From contig JAQVVK010000006.1 in assembly GCA_028698975.1 (NCBI GenBank), positions 1 to 9,401 on the forward strand: a stretch of DNA of 9,401 nucleotides, in the 5' to 3' direction. Below the pieces are notes generated by a model. That model was given only the letters and a program-made list of their open reading frames with translations, was not told the DNA's origin and did not search any database. Shown one piece after another: positions 7,760 to 9,401 of this stretch (position 1 is the first letter of the stretch; the number at the start of each line of letters is the position of its first letter). The translations under genes were made by a program, and so were the position numbers. The DNA is from Victivallaceae bacterium (GTDB taxonomy: Bacteria > Verrucomicrobiota > Lentisphaeria > Victivallales > Victivallaceae).

Positions 7760-7872
7760 GGTGCCTTGTAGGCCGGGTCGAGTGACAACGGGGCGCTCAT
7801 CCAGAGACGAAAGCGCCGCGCATTAAACGGGTCGAGCGTGATGGATTGCGTCGAGCCGATCTTGCATTTCAT
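7756..7872 (-). CDS. Possible small protein between chaperone and tape measure genes (38 aa)
   Basis: The ATG at 7872 lies within the end of the -1 frame chaperone ORF, and the TGA at 7758-7756 overlaps the tape measure start as ATGA. The peptide begins MKCKIGSTQSITLDPFN and ends LSLDPAYKAP. About 80% of its codons end in G or C, like the real genes here, and it fills a gap that would otherwise be 63 bp. Against it, the Shine-Dalgarno is weak (only CGAG-like bases before the ATG), it is short, and I know no family for it. It may act mainly as a translational coupling ORF for the tape measure gene. A longer version of the frame starting at 7998 looks like a shadow in its first 42 codons. Confidence 0.45.
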   Translation of the reverse strand: MKCKIGSTQSITLDPFNARRFRLWMSAPLSLDPAYKAP

Positions 7873-8574
7873 AGCTCGGCCCGCTTGGGGATTGCCCGCG
7901 CCGGCAATTAGCCGCGACGAGCAACGCAAAGAGTTTCGCGAGGGGTGTCGTGAGGATTTTTCTTTCATCCCATTTATATTCCCAAGCGAAGCGGTCAATA
8001 ATGGTCAAGAGCCAGCCGCAGCCGGAGTCCATTGCCTCGCCTCCTCCGCGAGGCTCGCCACTAAAGGGCCGGCGGTATCCTTGGGAGCGTCGCCCGGGTT
8101 GATAATCGTCACGGTCGAGCTGGCGAGGTGCCGGCAAATCTCGCGCCGAATCACGGCGAGGCCCGAGTCACAACCGGGGATTTTTTGGAGAATGACCGCG
8201 AAGCGCCGCGACAACTCGGCGGGCGGGAGCGGGCCGGCGTCATAAAGAGCCTCGCCGGTCTGGCCGAGCGTATAGATTGCGGCGGCAATTTCCGCGTAGG
8301 TGATCTCCTCGTTTTCCTTGGCGTTTGGTTTCACAAACGGCGAGCCGGCGCTCTCCAAAATAAGACGGTGCTGCGCCGTGTAGGGTTTCAGCTCAAACGC
8401 TCCCGCCGTGTTAATCGGCGGGCACCACGCCGCCAAGACGGCGCTTGGAGTTTTGTCGCGGTCGCCGCCGCCCGTTGGCACAAGCGCCCGCAACTCCTCG
8501 GGCGTGAAACCGCCGGGGCCGACTCCTGGGGCGGTTGCGGGTTTTGATTGTTTTGGTGTGGTAGCTTTTTGCAT
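7823..8574 (-). CDS. Tail assembly chaperone fusion made by programmed -1 frameshift, gpGT-like (about 250 aa)
   Basis: The product is joined as 8574..8062 in frame 0, then 8062..7823 in the -1 frame, ending at TAA. It would have 171 residues of the gpG-like protein followed by 79 residues starting SGEPRGGGEAMDSG. The extension has a coherent protein-like core (GWLLTIIDRFAWEYKWDE, then PLAKLFALLVAANC) ending HHARPV, resembling T domains encoded just before tape measure genes. In lambda the T domain of gpGT recruits tube protein while G binds the tape measure (known). The first in-frame start-like codon of the -1 ORF is a TTG at 8137 with no support. An ATG at 8032 lies downstream of GGAGGAG, so a separate 69-aa T protein is also possible. 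Both routes may operate. The end of this ORF overlaps a possible 38-aa ORF. Confidence 0.75.
8005..8574 (-). CDS. Phage tail assembly chaperone, gpG-like (0-frame product, 189 aa)
   Basis: The ATG at 8574 has the leader AAGGCACC immediately before it, and the stop is TGA at 8007-8005. The N-terminal 25 residues are Lys/Thr/Pro/Gly-rich. Residues from about 45 to 165 look helical (YAEIAAAIYTLGQTGEALY near 93-111; ELSRRFAVILQKI near 119-131). Assignment rests mainly on architecture: the gene is just upstream of the tape measure gene, and a second ORF in the -1 frame overlaps its end and carries a slippery heptamer. This is the hallmark of gpG/gpGT chaperones, which bind the tape measure protein and recruit tail tube subunits during tail assembly in the cytoplasm, and are absent from the finished virion. 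P170 and L171 are encoded by the slippery codons. Without the frameshift the protein ends AAAGS. Confidence 0.8.
   Translation of the reverse strand: MQKATTPKQSKPATAPGVGPGGFTPEELRALVPTGGGDRDKTPSAVLAAWCPPINTAGAFELKPYTAQHRLILESAGSPFVKPNAKENEEITYAEIAAAIYTLGQTGEALYDAGPLPPAELSRRFAVILQKIPGCDSGLAVIRREICRHLASSTVTIINPGDAPKDTAGPLVASLAEEARQWTPAAAGS
8034..8054 (-). promoter_or_regulatory. Frameshift-stimulating stem-loop 3' of the slippery site
   Basis: Seven nucleotides after the heptamer, GCCTCGC (8054-8048) can pair perfectly with GCGAGGC (8040-8034) around the loop GGAGGAG (8047-8041). Spacer length and GC-rich stem fit known -1 frameshift stimulators. A loop GGAG could also pair with CTCC at 8027-8024, allowing an H-type pseudoknot (inference). 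The loop is also the only strong Shine-Dalgarno-like sequence for the ATG at 8032. Confidence 0.75.
8062..8068 (-). promoter_or_regulatory. Slippery heptamer CCCTTTA (-1 ribosomal frameshift site)
   Basis: On the coding strand the heptamer reads C CCT TTA in the 0 frame, an exact X XXY YYZ pattern. It falls at codons 170-171 of the 189-aa ORF, inside the 8005-8137 overlap. After slippage the ribosome reads AGT GGC GAG, the frame of the downstream T-like ORF. The direction (-1) is exactly the shift needed. Confidence 0.85.
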
Positions 8575-8586
8575 GGTGCCTTTGGT

Positions 8587-9111
8587 TTAGCTCGCGGAGC
8601 TTTCGCTCGCGGAGCTTTCGCTCGCGGAGCTACTCGACCCCTCCGGGCTCACACCGTAATTGACGCCCGCGTAGCCTTTCACGGTCACGCGGCAACCGCG
8701 CACGTTTTTTTGTTCCCAAGTATTCTCAACCTTGGTAACAAAGGCCGCCTTGCCGCATACGGTCGCCACGTCGCGCCGCGACGGGTAAACCTCATTATCG
8801 CGCCAAGTGATCTCGACCTCGGCCTCGGTGCGGTCGTCAAAGAGGATATGGTCAACCGTGTTTCCGACGCTACCGGCAACGGTCGTCTCCTCGCCGTCGG
8901 TCGTCGCGCGCCCGCTCTTGACGATTGCGGCGGTGTAGGTAATTCCGCCGCTTGTCCAAGTGAACAATCCCGCAGCGCCCCAAGAAACGTGGCGGTCGCC
9001 CCGGATTGAAACGCCGGAGGGTTGCGTCAACGTGAGAGGAGCGGAAGCGCGGAGCGGGGCCGCGACACGAGCGGCGCGCGGTGTGATTTTCGGCGAGGCG
9101 TTAGGGGTCAT
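8587..9111 (-). CDS. Putative tail structural protein (tail tube candidate by position), 174 aa
   Basis: The ATG start at 9111 has AAGGA upstream at suitable spacing; the TAA is at 8589-8587. The N-terminus (residues 1-35) is Ala/Pro/Arg-rich. Residues 40-152 alternate polar and hydrophobic residues with many Thr, Val and Gly (for example TWTSGGITYTAAIVKSG near 51-67), suggesting a beta-rich fold as in tail tube subunits. Residues 159-174 are a Ser/Ala/Glu tail with a repeated SSASE-type unit. The gene sits directly upstream of the chaperone/frameshift pair and tape measure gene. In lambda-like phages that place is held by the major tail protein, so I infer that role; I recognise no diagnostic motif. 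It could instead be a minor tail or tail-completion protein. Twelve bases separate its stop from the next start. Confidence 0.7.
   Translation of the reverse strand: MTPNASPKITPRAARVAAPLRASAPLTLTQPSGVSIRGDRHVSWGAAGLFTWTSGGITYTAAIVKSGRATTDGEETTVAGSVGNTVDHILFDDRTEAEVEITWRDNEVYPSRRDVATVCGKAAFVTKVENTWEQKNVRGCRVTVKGYAGVNYGVSPEGSSSSASESSASESSAS
8591..8635 (-). repeat. 15-bp tandem repeat in the C-terminal codons of the 174-aa gene
   Basis: The plus strand has ctcgcggagctttcg at 8591-8605 and again at 8606-8620, then a partial copy ctcgcggagct from 8621. The unit is five codons (SSASE-type), so it is frame-preserving. It resembles, but does not copy, the 18-bp repeat of the upstream gene. Confidence 0.85.
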
Positions 9112-9147
9112 ATCTGATTTTTCCTTGTTGGGTGTTTTGGTGAAAGG

Positions 9148-9401
9148 TTACTCGACGCTCGAAGAGACCGGCGCGCTCGAAGAGACCGGCGCGCTCGAAG
9201 AGACCGGCGCGCTCGAAGAGACCGGCGCGCTCGAAGAGACCGGCGCGCTCGAAGAGACCGGCGCGCTCGAAGAGACCGGCTCGCTTGACGAGGCGGGCTC
9301 GCTCGACTCTTCGCTTGACGACTCGACGACGGCGGGGAGTTTGACCGCCGGGGCCAGCGCGGTATCAACGACGACTTGCGAACCGTCGGCGGAAACTCCG
9401 A
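9148..9401 (-). CDS. C-terminal part of a phage structural protein with APVSSS repeat tail (5' end outside window)
   Basis: An open frame enters from the right edge (first complete codon at 9399) and ends at a TAA at 9150-9148. The visible 83 residues begin with a short ordinary stretch (GVSADGSQVVVDT, then ALAPAVKLPAVVE). A low-complexity tail follows: Ser/Glu runs, EPASSS, EPVSSS, six perfect APVSSS units and a final VE. The frame is chosen because it gives the same Ser/Pro/Ala/Glu style as the other structural proteins here. The alternative minus frame gives an Arg-rich repeat (RSLRAR) typical of a shadow. It lies 36 bp upstream of the 174-aa gene, probably in the same operon. Function is not recognisable from this fragment; by position it could be a head-tail joining or tail protein. 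The repeat tail probably forms an extended, exposed linker (inference). Confidence 0.75.
   Translation of the reverse strand, partial: GVSADGSQVVVDTALAPAVKLPAVVESSSEESSEPASSSEPVSSSAPVSSSAPVSSSAPVSSSAPVSSSAPVSSSAPVSSSVE
9161..9286 (-). repeat. 18-bp tandem repeat encoding APVSSS
   Basis: Six identical plus-strand copies of gaagagaccggcgcgctc run from 9161 to 9268. A seventh, diverged copy (gaagagaccggctcgctt) occupies 9269-9286. The unit is six codons, so gain or loss of copies keeps the frame. Identity at synonymous positions suggests recent expansion rather than purely protein-level selection. There are no spacers, so this is not a CRISPR array. Confidence 0.95.

Noticed and set aside
7067..7771. 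234-codon plus-strand open frame
   Set aside because: Arg/His/Gly-rich shadow of the tape measure gene, overlapping another shadow frame.
6924..7826. 300-codon plus-strand open frame opposite the tape measure gene
   Set aside because: Low-complexity Ala/Ser/Pro translation mirroring the Ala/Gly/Ser-rich tape measure codons in GC-rich DNA; no supporting ribosome site and opposite to every real gene.
8063..8137. Independent start of the T-like ORF at TTG 8137
   Set aside because: No Shine-Dalgarno and the first 25 residues look like out-of-frame sequence; frameshift entry at 8062 or ATG 8032 explains the ORF better.
9161..9286. CRISPR-like array
   Set aside because: Units are directly adjacent with no spacers and lie inside a coding frame.
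9108..9368. 86-codon minus-strand frame with RSLRAR repeats
   Set aside because: Out-of-frame reading of the 18-bp repeat; the APVSSS frame matches the linkers of neighbouring proteins and stays open to the window edge.

Overview
The window is part of the late structural (tail) region of a tailed bacteriophage or prophage with siphovirus-like gene order. All supported genes lie on the minus strand and read from the right edge to the left. They are tightly packed: one GTGA overlap, one ATGA overlap and gaps of 1 to 36 bases, so a single transcript is likely. I saw no terminase, capsid, lysis, integrase, tRNA or rRNA gene. By hand count, coding DNA is about 65% GC in one sampled line. The host cannot be named from sequence alone. 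The Ser-rich tail proteins and the tape-measure C-terminus remind me of phages of Verrucomicrobiota-like bacteria, but that is only an impression.

Layout in transcription order: (1) the 3' end of a gene with a perfect hexapeptide-repeat tail (9148-9401). (2) A 174-aa structural protein in the usual slot of the major tail tube protein (8587-9111). (3) A tail assembly chaperone pair (8005-8574 and its -1 frame extension to 7823) with a canonical slippery heptamer CCCTTTA, a 7-nt spacer and a 7-bp GC-rich stem-loop; this is the gpG/gpGT arrangement of lambda-like tails. (4) A possible 38-aa ORF (7756-7872). (5) A 574-aa tape measure protein (6035-7759). (6) Two unassigned tail-tip or fibre-like proteins of 347 and 636 aa. 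(7) An 885-aa multidomain protein with a zinc-ribbon-like N-terminus, a DUF115/Maf-like domain, a GT32-like glycosyltransferase domain and a further GT-A-like domain. (8) A 409-bp non-coding stretch at the left edge, whose first 240 bp are extremely GC-rich (about 83% by hand count) and repetitive.

The most interesting pattern runs across genes. At least four virion-type proteins carry Ser/Pro/Ala/Glu-rich linkers or tails. Several are encoded by tandem DNA repeats whose unit length (18, 15 or 12 bp) is a multiple of three, so copy-number change keeps the frame. The same cluster ends with a multidomain glycosyltransferase. I propose, as inference, that the linkers are substrates for phage-encoded O-glycosylation of the tail.
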